Assembly: GCF_003315595.1 (NCBI RefSeq)
Contig: NZ_QNQU01000003.1
Coordinates: 335,663 to 399,662 of the forward strand
Source of the DNA: Pedobacter miscanthi
GTDB lineage: Bacteria; Bacteroidota; Bacteroidia; Sphingobacteriales; Sphingobacteriaceae
Reading direction: 5' to 3'
DNA length: 64,000 bases
The notes beneath the pieces are model-generated. The model saw nothing but the letters and a program-made list of their open reading frames with translations, was not told the DNA's origin and did not search any database. Below, piece after piece: positions 53,336 through 61,813 of the stretch. A program made the position numbers and the translations under genes. How positions within the stretch are numbered: position 1 is the stretch's first letter; each line of letters begins with the position of its first letter.

Positions 53336-55687
53336 TTAATGGTCAAACTCCCCGGCATTTTTCGCCGATTCCTCATCAGAAATTATTTTTCTTACTTTCT
53401 TTTTATCTAACCACAATACCAATGCCGGCAATAATGTAAGATTGAAAATCAAAGCCACCAATAAAGTGATCGATAGGAGCAATCCCAGTACTACTGTTCC
53501 GCCGAAAGTAGAAGCGGTAAAAATCCCGAAGCCAAAAAATAGAATAAGCGCAATATGTGTCATACTTACCCCTGTTTCGGTAATCGTATCTGTAATTACC
53601 TTCGGAACGCTAAAATTGGTCAGGTTTAATTCCTGCTGATATCTGGTGAGGAAATAGATCGTCTGATCGGATGCCAATCCAAAGGCAATGGTGAAAATTA
53701 AGATGGTAGAAGGTTTTAATGAAATACCGAAATAACCCATAATTCCTGCCGTAATGATTAACGGCACAATGTTGGGCAATAGAGAAATAAACATAATGCC
53801 CAGGCTTTTAAACTGCATTAACCTTAATAATGAAATTAAAATAATGGCCAATGCAATACTTTCTACCAGGTGTTTTAACATATAGTCTGTCCCCTTCGAA
53901 AAGATAATGCTCGATCCGGTCAGTTCTACATCAAACTTAGATGGAGGCAAAATACTATCGATACGCGGTTTTAACTCGAGCATAATTGCATCCAAACGTT
54001 TAGAGCCAACGTCAGCCATTTGAAAACTGATCCTTGTACTCTGGTTGCCCTTACTGATAAAATTGGTTAACAAACTGGCATTTCCTTTTCCGCCGTTGGC
54101 AATGTATGCCAGAATAAAATTCTTTTCTAAATTATCCGGCAAACGGAAAAATGTAGAATCATTGTTATAAAAGGCTTGGGTAGCATATTTCAATCCCATG
54201 TTTACCGAAATGGAGCGCGAGAACTCAGGATAGGCCGAAATCATTTTCTCCAGTTTTTCCATTCTTTTCAGATTGGTTAAATTGAAAACGCCGTTCTTTT
54301 TCTTGGTATCAACACTAACTTCCAGCGGTAAAATGCCTTCAAAATTTTTCTCAAAGAACTTTAAATCCGTTAAAATTTCAGAGTTTTTCGGAAGGTCGTC
54401 AACCACGTATCCGTTAACGTTAATCTTCATTACCCCAATAAAAGCAATGATGGAGATAATGATTGTTCCGATATAAATCAATCCACTTTTATGTTGTACA
54501 AGCGTATCGGTTTTAACCAATAATTTATGCAGAAAACCTTCGTCTATATGTGTTTGCGGTTTAAGTTTTGGCGCTGGCAGGTAGCTAAAGATAATCGGGA
54601 TTAAACATAAACACATTAACCAGGTAACCATTACGTTAATGGAAGCTACGCTGCCAAATTGCATTAAAAGTTCACTTCCGGTAAAATACAATACCCCGAA
54701 TCCGATAGCTGCAGTAATATTCGCAATTAGCGTGGTGATGGCAATTCTTTCTATGGTTACGCTTAAGGCACGCTGTTTATCGCCGTCTTTTCTAAGTTCA
54801 TTCTGGTATTTGTTCAACAATAAAATACTGTTAGGGATACCAATAATTACAATAAGCGGTGGAATTAGTCCTGTTAAAATGGTCAGTTCAAAACCAAATA
54901 ACACCAATGTGCCGATACTCCAGATTACGCCCATTACCACTACAAGAATAGGGAAGAACACCGCGTAAAATTTCTTGAAGAAAAACAATAAAATTAGTGC
55001 TGAAACCAGTATCGATAAACCTAAAAAGAGTACAAACTCGTTGCTAACCAGTTTACTTACGGCGGTGCGGATATAAGGCAGGCCCGAAATATGTACCTGA
55101 ATTTTACTAGATGCCTGGAAAGCTTTTGCCTTGGCTTCGATTTCTTTTAGTATCGGATTACGTTCTGCTGTGTTTAAGATTTTGGTATCGAAAGTAATGG
55201 CCATTAAAGTAGCATTCTGACGGTTATAGACTAATCCTTCGAAAAATGGATTGCCATAAATGGTATTCTTAATTGAGTCCATTTCGGCATCAGTTTTAAC
55301 CAAACCGCCTGGTAACGGCTTTAAAACAAATTTTTGGTTCACGGTATCTTTTTCCAGCTGAAAAATCCGTCCGGAAGATAAAACCTGCTTAATTCCCTTT
55401 AATTTCTGGATTTCGTTAGAAAGCTGAACCCATTGATTATAAATCTCTTTTTTAAAAATATCAGGCGACTGGATTCCTACTACCATCACACTTCCATCTT
55501 CGCCGAAAGTCTTTTTAAAGAGGTTATATTTTACAAATGCGCTATCGGTAACGGGCAGGATTTTGCTCCCCGTATAGGAGAGTTTAACATTTTTGGCCTG
55601 ATAAGCCATAAAAATGGTTCCTAAAACAAAAAATACGATGATTGCGATACGGTTCTGAAGAATAAATCTCGATAGCTTAACCCACAT
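53336..55687 (-). CDS. RND superfamily exporter (MMPL/Patched-like)
   Basis: 783 residues with two repeats of six membrane helices. The N-terminal single helix (NRIAIIVFFVLGTIFMAYQAKNV) is followed by a periplasmic domain (about 45-215), helices 2-6 with GLIPPLIVIIGIPNSILLLNKYQNE, a second periplasmic domain, and helices 8-12 with FTIAFGLASDQTIYFLTRYQQE. The two domains are smaller than in AcrB-type pumps, and no adaptor or TolC gene is adjacent. This fits the COG1033/HpnN-like lipid-exporter group. The substrate, perhaps a lipid or pigment, is not deducible. Divergent from recO. Confidence 0.92.
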   Translation of the reverse strand: MWVKLSRFILQNRIAIIVFFVLGTIFMAYQAKNVKLSYTGSKILPVTDSAFVKYNLFKKTFGEDGSVMVVGIQSPDIFKKEIYNQWVQLSNEIQKLKGIKQVLSSGRIFQLEKDTVNQKFVLKPLPGGLVKTDAEMDSIKNTIYGNPFFEGLVYNRQNATLMAITFDTKILNTAERNPILKEIEAKAKAFQASSKIQVHISGLPYIRTAVSKLVSNEFVLFLGLSILVSALILLFFFKKFYAVFFPILVVVMGVIWSIGTLVLFGFELTILTGLIPPLIVIIGIPNSILLLNKYQNELRKDGDKQRALSVTIERIAITTLIANITAAIGFGVLYFTGSELLMQFGSVASINVMVTWLMCLCLIPIIFSYLPAPKLKPQTHIDEGFLHKLLVKTDTLVQHKSGLIYIGTIIISIIAFIGVMKINVNGYVVDDLPKNSEILTDLKFFEKNFEGILPLEVSVDTKKKNGVFNLTNLKRMEKLEKMISAYPEFSRSISVNMGLKYATQAFYNNDSTFFRLPDNLEKNFILAYIANGGKGNASLLTNFISKGNQSTRISFQMADVGSKRLDAIMLELKPRIDSILPPSKFDVELTGSSIIFSKGTDYMLKHLVESIALAIILISLLRLMQFKSLGIMFISLLPNIVPLIITAGIMGYFGISLKPSTILIFTIAFGLASDQTIYFLTRYQQELNLTNFSVPKVITDTITETGVSMTHIALILFFGFGIFTASTFGGTVVLGLLLSITLLVALIFNLTLLPALVLWLDKKKVRKIISDEESAKNAGEFDH

Positions 55688-55808
55688 GTGCAGCTTAGTT
55701 TAATAATAATTTTAATGGCAAAACTAATCTTATTTGTAAAACGCGATTACTTTTTGCACAATTAAATTTGCACAAATAACATACTTTTGAAAAAATTGTT
55801 TTAACAGT

Positions 55809-56534
55809 ATGTTGCATAAAGTGAGGGGCATTGTTTTAAAGACCACCGATTATAGCGAAAGCAGTGTGGTGGTACAGGTACTTACCGATAAATTCGGAAT
55901 GCAATCTTATCTGATTAATGGAGTTAAGAAGCCGAAAGCCAAAATTAAAATGAACATGCTGCAATCGCTCCATTTGCTTGATATGGTGGTTTATCATAAG
56001 GCAAATACGAATATTCAGCGGATATCCGAGGTACGGCAAACACCGGTTTTTAAAAGTATCCCATACGATGTAATCAAAACCAGTATAGTTATTTTTTTAA
56101 ACGAGGTTTTGTATAAAAGCATCAGGCAGCAATCGGCTGATGAAAGTTTATTCGATTATATTTTTAACTCCATAGCCTGGTTTGATGAAGTAGAAGAGAT
56201 CAATCCCAACTTTCATTTATCCTTTTTGTTAAAATTGACACGCTTTTTAGGCTTTTCGCCAAACGGTAAAAGACGGAACGATCAGATTTATTTCGATTTG
56301 CAGGAAGGAGAATTTAGTTCACGTGTACCAATCCATCCCAATTACCTTAACCTGGATGATGCCCTTGGCTTTATTTCACTTTTTGAATCCCCCCTCGAAA
56401 AAATTTCTGAAATAAAATTAAACAATACGCAGCGACGCTTTCTGTTAGATAAGGTATTGGTTTTCTATACCTTACATACAGCTTCGTTTGGGGTGGTGCA
56501 ATCACATAAAATCCTTGAAACTTTGTTAAGTTGA
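55809..56534 (+). CDS. recO: DNA repair protein RecO
   Basis: 241 residues. Starts with the N-terminal OB-fold segment LHKVRGIVLKTTDYSESSVVVQVLTDKFGMQSYLINGVKKPKAK, which is the RecO signature. The helical C-terminal domain follows (IVIFLNEVLYKSIRQQSADESLFDYI; FLLKLTRFLGFSPNG). RecO loads RecA and anneals single strands in the RecFOR gap-repair pathway. The classical zinc-finger cysteines are absent, as in other Bacteroidota homologues I recall. TACTTTTG at 55782-55789 is a possible promoter box. Confidence 0.95.
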   Translation: MLHKVRGIVLKTTDYSESSVVVQVLTDKFGMQSYLINGVKKPKAKIKMNMLQSLHLLDMVVYHKANTNIQRISEVRQTPVFKSIPYDVIKTSIVIFLNEVLYKSIRQQSADESLFDYIFNSIAWFDEVEEINPNFHLSFLLKLTRFLGFSPNGKRRNDQIYFDLQEGEFSSRVPIHPNYLNLDDALGFISLFESPLEKISEIKLNNTQRRFLLDKVLVFYTLHTASFGVVQSHKILETLLS

Positions 56535-56551
56535 AAAAAAAGAAAAAAAGA

Positions 56552-56582
56552 TTTGCAGAACAGTTTTATAGCGCTATATTTG
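56552..56582 (+). promoter_or_regulatory. Promoter of the tRNA-Val array
   Basis: TTTG (56552-56555), 19 bases, TATATTTG (56575-56582) is a full match to the Bacteroidota consensus. It places the transcript start about 40 bases before the first tRNA-like element. A 12-base palindrome TATAGCGCTATA (56567-56578) overlaps the -7 box. No comparable promoter was found before the later tRNA copies or the degenerate units. Confidence 0.7.
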
Positions 56583-56628
56583 CATTCCCAAACGGAGGAT
56601 GGGGCATTAAGTTTGACAAAATATAAAA

Positions 56629-56703
56629 GGGAAATTAGCTCAGCTGGTTCAGAGCATCCCGACATTACAGTCGGGAGGGTCGGATCGAAAAAGTGAGTTG
56701 ATT
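56629..56703 (+). pseudogene. tRNA-like pseudogene (valine-type 5' half, no T-arm)
   Basis: The first 37 bases are identical to the downstream tRNA-Val genes (acceptor 5' strand and complete D-arm). The anticodon arm is replaced by TCCCGACATTACAGTCGGGA, a 7-base perfect stem giving a loop of the wrong size. GGGTCGGATCGAAAAAGTGA stands where the T-arm should be. There is no 3' acceptor strand, no CCA and no hairpin after it, so it cannot fold as a tRNA. Distance to the next copy is 89 bases instead of 134. Confidence 0.75.
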
Positions 56704-56717
56704 ACTTAAAAGATAAA

Positions 56718-56795
56718 GGGAAATTAGCTCAGCTGGTTCAGAGCACCTCGTTTACACCGAGGGGGTCGGGGGTTCGAACCCCTCATTTCCCACCA
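56718..56795 (+). tRNA. tRNA-Val (anticodon UAC), copy 1
   Basis: Full cloverleaf: acceptor GGGAAAT/ATTTCCC, D-arm GCTCAGCTGGTTCAGAGC, anticodon arm CCTCG-TTTACAC-CGAGG with anticodon TAC, variable loop, T-arm GGGGG-TTCGAAC-CCCTC, discriminator A and encoded CCA (56793-56795). Directly followed by a strong hairpin with T-run. Confidence 0.97.
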
Positions 56796-56825
56796 AAGCC
56801 TTTCAGTTTACTGGAAGGCTTTTTT
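56796..56825 (+). terminator. Hairpin and T-run after tRNA-Val copy 1
   Basis: AAGCCTTTCAGTTTACTGGA and the following AGGCTTTTTT form a stem of about 11-12 pairs with a U-tract. It begins right after the CCA. The same element follows every tRNA copy and every degenerate unit, so it either terminates transcription or serves as a 3' processing/stability hairpin. Confidence 0.85.
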
Positions 56826-56851
56826 ATCAAACTTTTTAAAACATAACAATA

Positions 56852-56929
56852 GGGAAATTAGCTCAGCTGGTTCAGAGCACCTCGTTTACACCGAGGGGGT
56901 CGGGGGTTCGAACCCCTCATTTCCCACCA
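56852..56929 (+). tRNA. tRNA-Val (anticodon UAC), copy 2
   Basis: Identical to copy 1 over its whole length, including the encoded CCA, and exactly 134 bases downstream of it. The spacer is also identical, which indicates recent tandem duplication or gene conversion. Confidence 0.97.
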
Positions 56930-56959
56930 AAGCCTTTCAGTTTACTGGAAGGCTTTTTT
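56930..56959 (+). terminator. Hairpin and T-run after tRNA-Val copy 2
   Basis: Identical to the hairpin after copy 1. Confidence 0.85.
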
Positions 56960-56985
56960 ATCAAACTTTTTAAAACATAACAATA

Positions 56986-57060
56986 GGGAAATTAGCTCAG
57001 CTGGTTCAGAGCACCTCGTTTACACCGAGGGGGTCGGGGGTTCGAACCCCTCATTTCCCA
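56986..57060 (+). tRNA. tRNA-Val (anticodon UAC), copy 3
   Basis: Same sequence as copies 1 and 2 up to the discriminator A at 57060. The next bases are CAT, so CCA is not encoded and must be added after transcription. The hairpin that follows (57066-57099) has one base change in the stem and starts the run of degenerate units. Confidence 0.96.
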
Positions 57061-57065
57061 CATCT

Positions 57066-57793
57066 AAAGCCTTTCAGTTTACTGTAAGGCTTTTTTTTTA
57101 TGGTTGAAATTTAAGTAGGCCTCGTTTACACAGAGGGTCGTCCCGATTTAGATCGGGATCATTTCCCACACTTAAAGCCTTTCAGTTTACTGGAAGGCTT
57201 TTTTTATGGTTGAAATTTAAGTGGGCCTCGTTTACACCGGGGGGCGTCCTGATTCTGATTGGGATCATTTCCCACACTTAAAGCCTTTCAGTTTACTGGA
57301 AGGCTTTTTTTATGGTTGAAATTTAAGTAGGCCTCGTTTACACCGGGGGGGCGTCCCGATTTAGATCGGGATCATTTCCCACTAAAGCCTTTCAGTGTAC
57401 TTGAGAGGCTTTTTTTATGGTTGAAATTTACGTATGCCTCGTTTACACCGGGGGGCGGCCCGATTTAGATCGGGATCATTTCCCACTAAAGCCTTTCAGT
57501 TTACTGGAAGGCTTTTTTATGGTTGAAATTTAAGTAGGCCTCGTTTACACCGGGGTCGTCCCGATTTAGATCGGGATCATTTCCCACTAAAGCCTTTCAG
57601 TTTACTTGAGAGGCTTTTTTTATGGTTGAAATTTAAGTATGCCTCGTTTACACCGGGGGGCGTCCCGATTTAGATCGGGATCATTTCCCACTAAAGCCTT
57701 TCAGTTTACTGGAAGGCTTTTTTTATGGTTGAAATTTAAGTAGGACTCGTTTACACCAGGGGGTCGTCCCGATTCTGATCGGGATCGTTTCCA
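57066..57793 (+). repeat. Array of seven tRNA-Val-derived degenerate units with hairpins
   Basis: Anticodon-arm sequences (CCTCGTTTACACC or close) begin at 57120, 57226, 57332, 57437, 57539, 57642 and 57745, a period of 102-106 bases. Each unit reads: hairpin AAAGCCTTTCAGTTTACTGG with T-run, TTATGGTTGAAATTTAAGTAG (shrunken acceptor/D-arm), anticodon stem-loop with TTTACAC, palindrome TCCCGATTTAGATCGGGA in the T-arm position, and CATTTCCCAC (3' acceptor strand). Units are about 90-95% alike; unit 7 is the most decayed at its 3' end. A further weak remnant (TTTGGTTTACACCAAG) is at 57876-57891. No ORF crosses the array. Confidence 0.85.
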
Positions 57794-57962
57794 AAGCATT
57801 TGTCTTAAAAAGTTTTTGCAATACTATTTGTTCTGTCAAATAAAATAACTATCTTGATATAGATAATTAGAGGTATTTGGTTTACACCAAGCATACCCTT
57901 TGATACAGAAATCGCTATGCAAATTAGATTTCTAAAAAAATAAAACGTCCCACAATAATTAA

Positions 57963-58214
<252 letters not shown>

Positions 58215-58225
58215 CTGAATTATCG

Positions 58226-58312
58226 TATTTTGTTTACACCGGGATCGTCCCGATTCTGATCGGGATCATTTCCCATACTTAAAGCCTTTCAGTTTACTGG
58301 AAGGCTTTTTTG
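58226..58312 (+). repeat. Eighth tRNA-derived unit, downstream of the GIY-YIG gene
   Basis: TTTTGTTTACACCGGGATCG, then TCCCGATTCTGATCGGGA, CATTTCCCATAC and the AAAGCCTTTCAGTTTACTGG hairpin ending in TTTTTTG at 58312. It matches the upstream units but its anticodon stem is damaged on the 5' side. Confidence 0.82.
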
Positions 58313-58375
58313 TTTATAGGACAAATTCAAATAATAACCAGAATAAGTATTTAGGCTCGTGCTACAATGCGATCG

Positions 58376-58490
58376 TCATGCTGAATTTATTTCAGCATCT
58401 TTTATGCTATAAAGACCCTGAAATGAATTCAGGGTGACGCACGAATAAGTTTACTTATAAAGATCCTTCGCTGAGCTAAGGATGACAGCC
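58376..58490. repeat. Composite intergenic palindromic repeat
   Basis: Two palindromes, TGCTGAATTTATTTCAGCA (58380s) and CCCTGAAATGAATTCAGGG (58410s), are followed by AGATCCTTCGCTGAGCTAAGGATGACA. They are the same families as at 1585, 20226 and 41545. Located just after the VOC gene's 3' end on the opposite strand. Confidence 0.68.
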
Positions 58491-58508
58491 TTTTATCAAT
58501 CAAAAAAA

Positions 58509-58925
58509 CTATTTTGGCTCCCATAACTCAATTTTATTGCCTTCTGCATCCATAATATGGATAAACTTACCAAAATCATAAGTGGCAATTTCGTCAAGAA
58601 TGGTTACCCCGTTTTCTCTTAGTTTCTCCAATAGTGCTTCCAGGTTTTGAACGCGGTAATTGATCATGAATTCCTTTTTTGATGGAGAAAAATATTCATC
58701 ACCTTTTTTAAACGGGCTCCATTGAAGTGTTTCAACTTCATCAGGGTTATTGATATTCCGAGAGTCGAAACTCACCGAACCCCATGCGTTAACTTCAACC
58801 CCTAAATTTTTGGCATACCAATCTTTTGTCTCTTTCGGGTTGTCTGAAAAAAAGAAAATACCTCCTATACCAGTCACCTTTGGTGTAATATCTGTATCTG
58901 GAGTTAAGTTTTTTGAATCTTCCAT
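58509..58925 (-). CDS. VOC family protein (glyoxalase/bleomycin-resistance fold)
   Basis: 138 residues, one vicinal-oxygen-chelate domain made of two beta-alpha-beta3 halves. VTGIGGIFFFSDNPKETKDWYAKNLGVEVNAWG forms the first half, and MINYRVQNLEALLEKLRENGVTILDEIATYDFGKFIHIMDAEGNKIELWEPK the second. The C-terminal Glu of IELWEP is a typical metal ligand. The first half lacks the usual His. The activity (lyase, dioxygenase or binding protein) cannot be assigned. Standalone gene. Confidence 0.9.
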   Translation of the reverse strand: MEDSKNLTPDTDITPKVTGIGGIFFFSDNPKETKDWYAKNLGVEVNAWGSVSFDSRNINNPDEVETLQWSPFKKGDEYFSPSKKEFMINYRVQNLEALLEKLRENGVTILDEIATYDFGKFIHIMDAEGNKIELWEPK

Positions 58926-59056
58926 ATCGTTGTTATTTTTAGGATTATAATTTTATTGGTCAATTTATTGCTGACCCTAAGATAGCAGAAAATCGGTTTT
59001 ATTATTTATCATATTCAATTATATATCCGAAATTGCCTGCTGAAAAACGGTAGCGA

Positions 59057-59968
59057 ATGCTCAATAAAATAATCAGGTTTATTTTCTTTGGAAACTACTT
59101 TGTGGGCATTCTGGCGGTGGCTTTAACCCTCGAAGCCACCTTTCAGTTGAGGTTGCCTTTTAACTCCTTAAATTACTACCTGCTGTTGTTTTTGGCACCA
59201 ACCATTTATTACACTTACGCATACAATAAAGTTTCTACTGCACCTTCCAGCACTAATCCACGCAACCAGTGGTATTTTAAACACAAAACATTTATTAACT
59301 GGAGTCAGGCATTACTTTTTATTACCTGCATGCTGCTGGCTGTTAATCTGCTATGGCAGAACTATCAGCATATTCTGGCACTTCCTTTAACTTATTGGAT
59401 TGCCATAGTAATTATTATTGTAGCAGGCGGCTTGTATTATGGTTTACTCCCCAGGTCTTTTTTAAAATTTAATCTCCGCAACACCGGCTGGCTAAAGGCT
59501 TTTGTAATCGGTTTTGTATGGGCCTGTTGTGCCAACGTGCTCCCGCTGATTATGCTTAAAATTGAAACTGGTGTAGGCTATCATGATTCGGTATTATGGA
59601 CGTGGTTATTTATTAAAAACTGGATGTTCTGTACCGTAAATGCCATCATTTTCGATATTAAAGACTACCCGACCGATGCCAATAAACACCTGCGGACATT
59701 CGTGGTACGATATGGCTTACGTAAAACAATTTTTAGCATACTAATCCCTTTGTTAATTATTGGTTTAATTTCCCTGGGAATATTTGCCAGCTACAAAGGT
59801 TTTGGTTTACCTCAGGTTTTATTTAATGTACTTCCGTTTATAATGACCATTTATATTGCTTATTCCATGCACCGGAGAAAAAACATCCTCTACTACCTGA
59901 TGGTTATTGATGGATTGATATTATTTAAGGCAATATGTGGAATTATAGGAATGCAGTTTGTGCATTAG
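59057..59968 (+). CDS. UbiA-like integral membrane protein
   Basis: 303 residues with about eight or nine membrane helices. The segment NAIIFDIKDYPTDANKHLRTFVVRYGLRKT (about residues 194-223) matches the second Asp-rich motif of UbiA prenyltransferases (D-x3-D followed by TxxVxxG). The first motif (NDxxDxxxD), normally between helices 2 and 3, is replaced by YNKVSTAPSSTNPRNQWY with no Asp. Either this is a divergent family member using a different metal site or a non-prenyltransferase relative. A prenyl- or lipid-modifying role is inferred only. A methyltransferase gene follows, separated by repeats. Confidence 0.65.
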   Translation: MLNKIIRFIFFGNYFVGILAVALTLEATFQLRLPFNSLNYYLLLFLAPTIYYTYAYNKVSTAPSSTNPRNQWYFKHKTFINWSQALLFITCMLLAVNLLWQNYQHILALPLTYWIAIVIIIVAGGLYYGLLPRSFLKFNLRNTGWLKAFVIGFVWACCANVLPLIMLKIETGVGYHDSVLWTWLFIKNWMFCTVNAIIFDIKDYPTDANKHLRTFVVRYGLRKTIFSILIPLLIIGLISLGIFASYKGFGLPQVLFNVLPFIMTIYIAYSMHRRKNILYYLMVIDGLILFKAICGIIGMQFVH

Positions 59969-59971
59969 GGG

Positions 59972-60199
59972 TTAACTGTTTAAACTATATTGGTTAATTG
60001 TTTAAACTATATTGGTTAATTGTTTAAATCGGTTAACTGGTTAATTGATGACTATGTTTAATTAACCAATTTAAACAGTTAACCGATTAACCATTTTAAG
60101 CTCTTGCACGGTACGATTAACCAATTTGTACAGTTAACCAATTAACCAGACAATGGCACGGTTCAATTAACCAATTTCAACAATTAACCGATTAACCAA
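59972..60199. repeat. Dense TTAACC/TTTAAAC repeat region in both orientations
   Basis: First half: GTTTAAACTATATTGGTTAATT in tandem (period 23 bases, from about 59978). Second half: ATTAACCAATTTAAACAGTT, ATTAACCAATTTGTACAGTT and ATTAACCAATTTCAACAATT with GATTAACC words between. The halves are reverse complements, so the region can form a large cruciform or mRNA hairpin. It ends two bases before the methyltransferase start codon. Confidence 0.8.
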
Positions 60200-60201
60200 A
60201 A

Positions 60202-60828
60202 ATGAACAACAACTACGATAAAATAGCCAATCATTACGATACGTTAAGTCGCCTGGTGTTTTTTAGGTCGCAGGTTAATGCGCAGGTGAACCAGCTTGGG
60301 TATATTCCCGAAAATAGTACAGTTTTAATTGCTGGTGGAGGTACGGGTTGGATTTTAGAAGAATTAGCTAAGGTTCATGTAAGCGGATTGAAGATTGTTT
60401 ATGTTGAGATTTCAGCTAAAATGATCGCACTTTCCCAAAAACGAAATTATCAGGGCAACCATGTCGATTTTATAAACCTGGGCATTGAGGATTTCAAAAC
60501 TGACAAAAACTTTGATGTAATTTTAACTCCTTTCCTTTTTGATAACTTCGTTGAAGAGCAGGCAGCTAAAGTTTTTGAACAATTAAACCGCTACCTGAAA
60601 AAAGATGGATTATGGTTTCTGGTCGATTTTTCTCTAAATAAAAAAAACGGAAAATGGTGGAAATGGGTGTTACTCCAATCGATGTACAGTTTTTTTAAGA
60701 TTTTAGGTATGGTAGAGGCGAATCACCTGATTGATATGGTTCCGTATTTCTTAAAAAATGATTATAAGATAATCGAAGCACGGTCGTATTATGGAAGTTT
60801 CATTAAAGCTTTTATTTTCAAAAAATAA
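60202..60828 (+). CDS. Class I SAM-dependent methyltransferase
   Basis: 208 residues. Motif I STVLIAGGGTGWILEELAKV near residue 40, acidic residue after strand 2 (IVYVEISAKMIALSQK), motif IV FDVILTPFLFDNF, and a DGLWFLVDFSL strand. The fold is that of Methyltransf_11/25 proteins. The substrate is unknown. Its neighbour upstream is UbiA-like, so a quinone-type or lipid substrate is conceivable but unsupported. The start codon follows directly on a repeat region, leaving no recognisable leader. Confidence 0.9.
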   Translation: MNNNYDKIANHYDTLSRLVFFRSQVNAQVNQLGYIPENSTVLIAGGGTGWILEELAKVHVSGLKIVYVEISAKMIALSQKRNYQGNHVDFINLGIEDFKTDKNFDVILTPFLFDNFVEEQAAKVFEQLNRYLKKDGLWFLVDFSLNKKNGKWWKWVLLQSMYSFFKILGMVEANHLIDMVPYFLKNDYKIIEARSYYGSFIKAFIFKK

Positions 60829-60901
60829 AATGACATTCATTTAATGCATCTATGTTGCATTTAAAAATTGAATTCAGATCTTTGTTTTAAAAAATAAGGA
60901 T

Positions 60902-61798
60902 ATGGATTTTGATGTAATTATAATTGGTGGCAGCTACGCAGGTTTATCGGCTGCTTTAACTTTGGGTCGCTCAACCAGGAATGTTCTGGTAATCGATGCC
61001 AGCGAACCCTGCAATAAACAAACCCCACATTCTCATAATTTTTTAACACACGACGGCGATAGGCCTGCCGATATTTCGGCTGCTGCAAAAGCCGAAGTTT
61101 TAAAATACCCAACCGTAAAGTTTGTAGAAGGAAAAGCTATCTCAGCAAAACAAACAGAGCAGGGGTTTAGTGTAGATTTGGAAAATAGCGAGCATTTTAC
61201 CTCCCGAAAATTATTATTGGCCACAGGTTTAAAAGATACATTGCCTGATATTAAAGGTTTAGCTGCATGTTGGGCCATTTCTGCCATACACTGCCCTTAT
61301 TGCCATGGTTTTGAAGTGAAAAATGAAAAAGTAGCTTTATTGATGAATGGAGAGCATGCATTCGAAATGTCGAAAAATATACAGCTGCTGAATAAAGATT
61401 TAACCATTTTAACCAACGGGAAATCGGAATTAACGGATGTGCAGACCGAAAAATTAAGATCTAAATCGATAACCATTGTTGAAGATGAAGTGGTTGAATT
61501 CGAACATCGGGATGGTTACCTTGAAAATGTTGTTTTTAAAAATGGAAAAAAATTAGCCCTAAAAGCAATTTATGTTAAACCCGAAATCACACAGCATTTA
61601 AACTTTGATAAACAATTAGGTTTTGAATTAACCGATCTGAAAATAATAAAAGTAAATGAGCAGCAGCAAACCACTGCCAAAGGCGTTTATGCCGCAGGAG
61701 ATTGTACAACCTTATTCAGGTCGTTATCTATTATTACAGCGTCTGGAACCATGGCTGCAGTGATGATCAATAAGGAATTAATTTCTGAAGATTTTTGA
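60902..61798 (+). CDS. NAD(P)/FAD-dependent oxidoreductase (thioredoxin reductase-like)
   Basis: 298 residues. FAD-binding motif VIIIGGSYAGLSAALTLGRS at the N-terminus, CPYCHGFEV (a CxxC redox pair) near residue 138, and GVYAAGDCTT near residue 263. The NADP-binding stretch reads EKVALLMNGEHAF and lacks the usual GxGxxA. Small thioredoxin-reductase-like flavoproteins of this type can reduce disulfides or act as ferredoxin/NADP reductases; the degenerate nucleotide motif makes the electron donor uncertain. Stands alone after the methyltransferase gene. Confidence 0.9.
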   Translation: MDFDVIIIGGSYAGLSAALTLGRSTRNVLVIDASEPCNKQTPHSHNFLTHDGDRPADISAAAKAEVLKYPTVKFVEGKAISAKQTEQGFSVDLENSEHFTSRKLLLATGLKDTLPDIKGLAACWAISAIHCPYCHGFEVKNEKVALLMNGEHAFEMSKNIQLLNKDLTILTNGKSELTDVQTEKLRSKSITIVEDEVVEFEHRDGYLENVVFKNGKKLALKAIYVKPEITQHLNFDKQLGFELTDLKIIKVNEQQQTTAKGVYAAGDCTTLFRSLSIITASGTMAAVMINKELISEDF

Positions 61799-61813
61799 TT
61801 AACCATCGGAAAT

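Noticed and set aside
56629..56703. First tRNA-like element as a functional tRNA
   Set aside because: The T-arm and the 3' acceptor strand are missing and the anticodon loop has the wrong size.
57066..57793. Regular repeats at ~105-base spacing as a CRISPR array
   Set aside because: There are no unique spacers: the whole unit is repeated, it aligns to tRNA-Val and a hairpin, and no cas genes are nearby.
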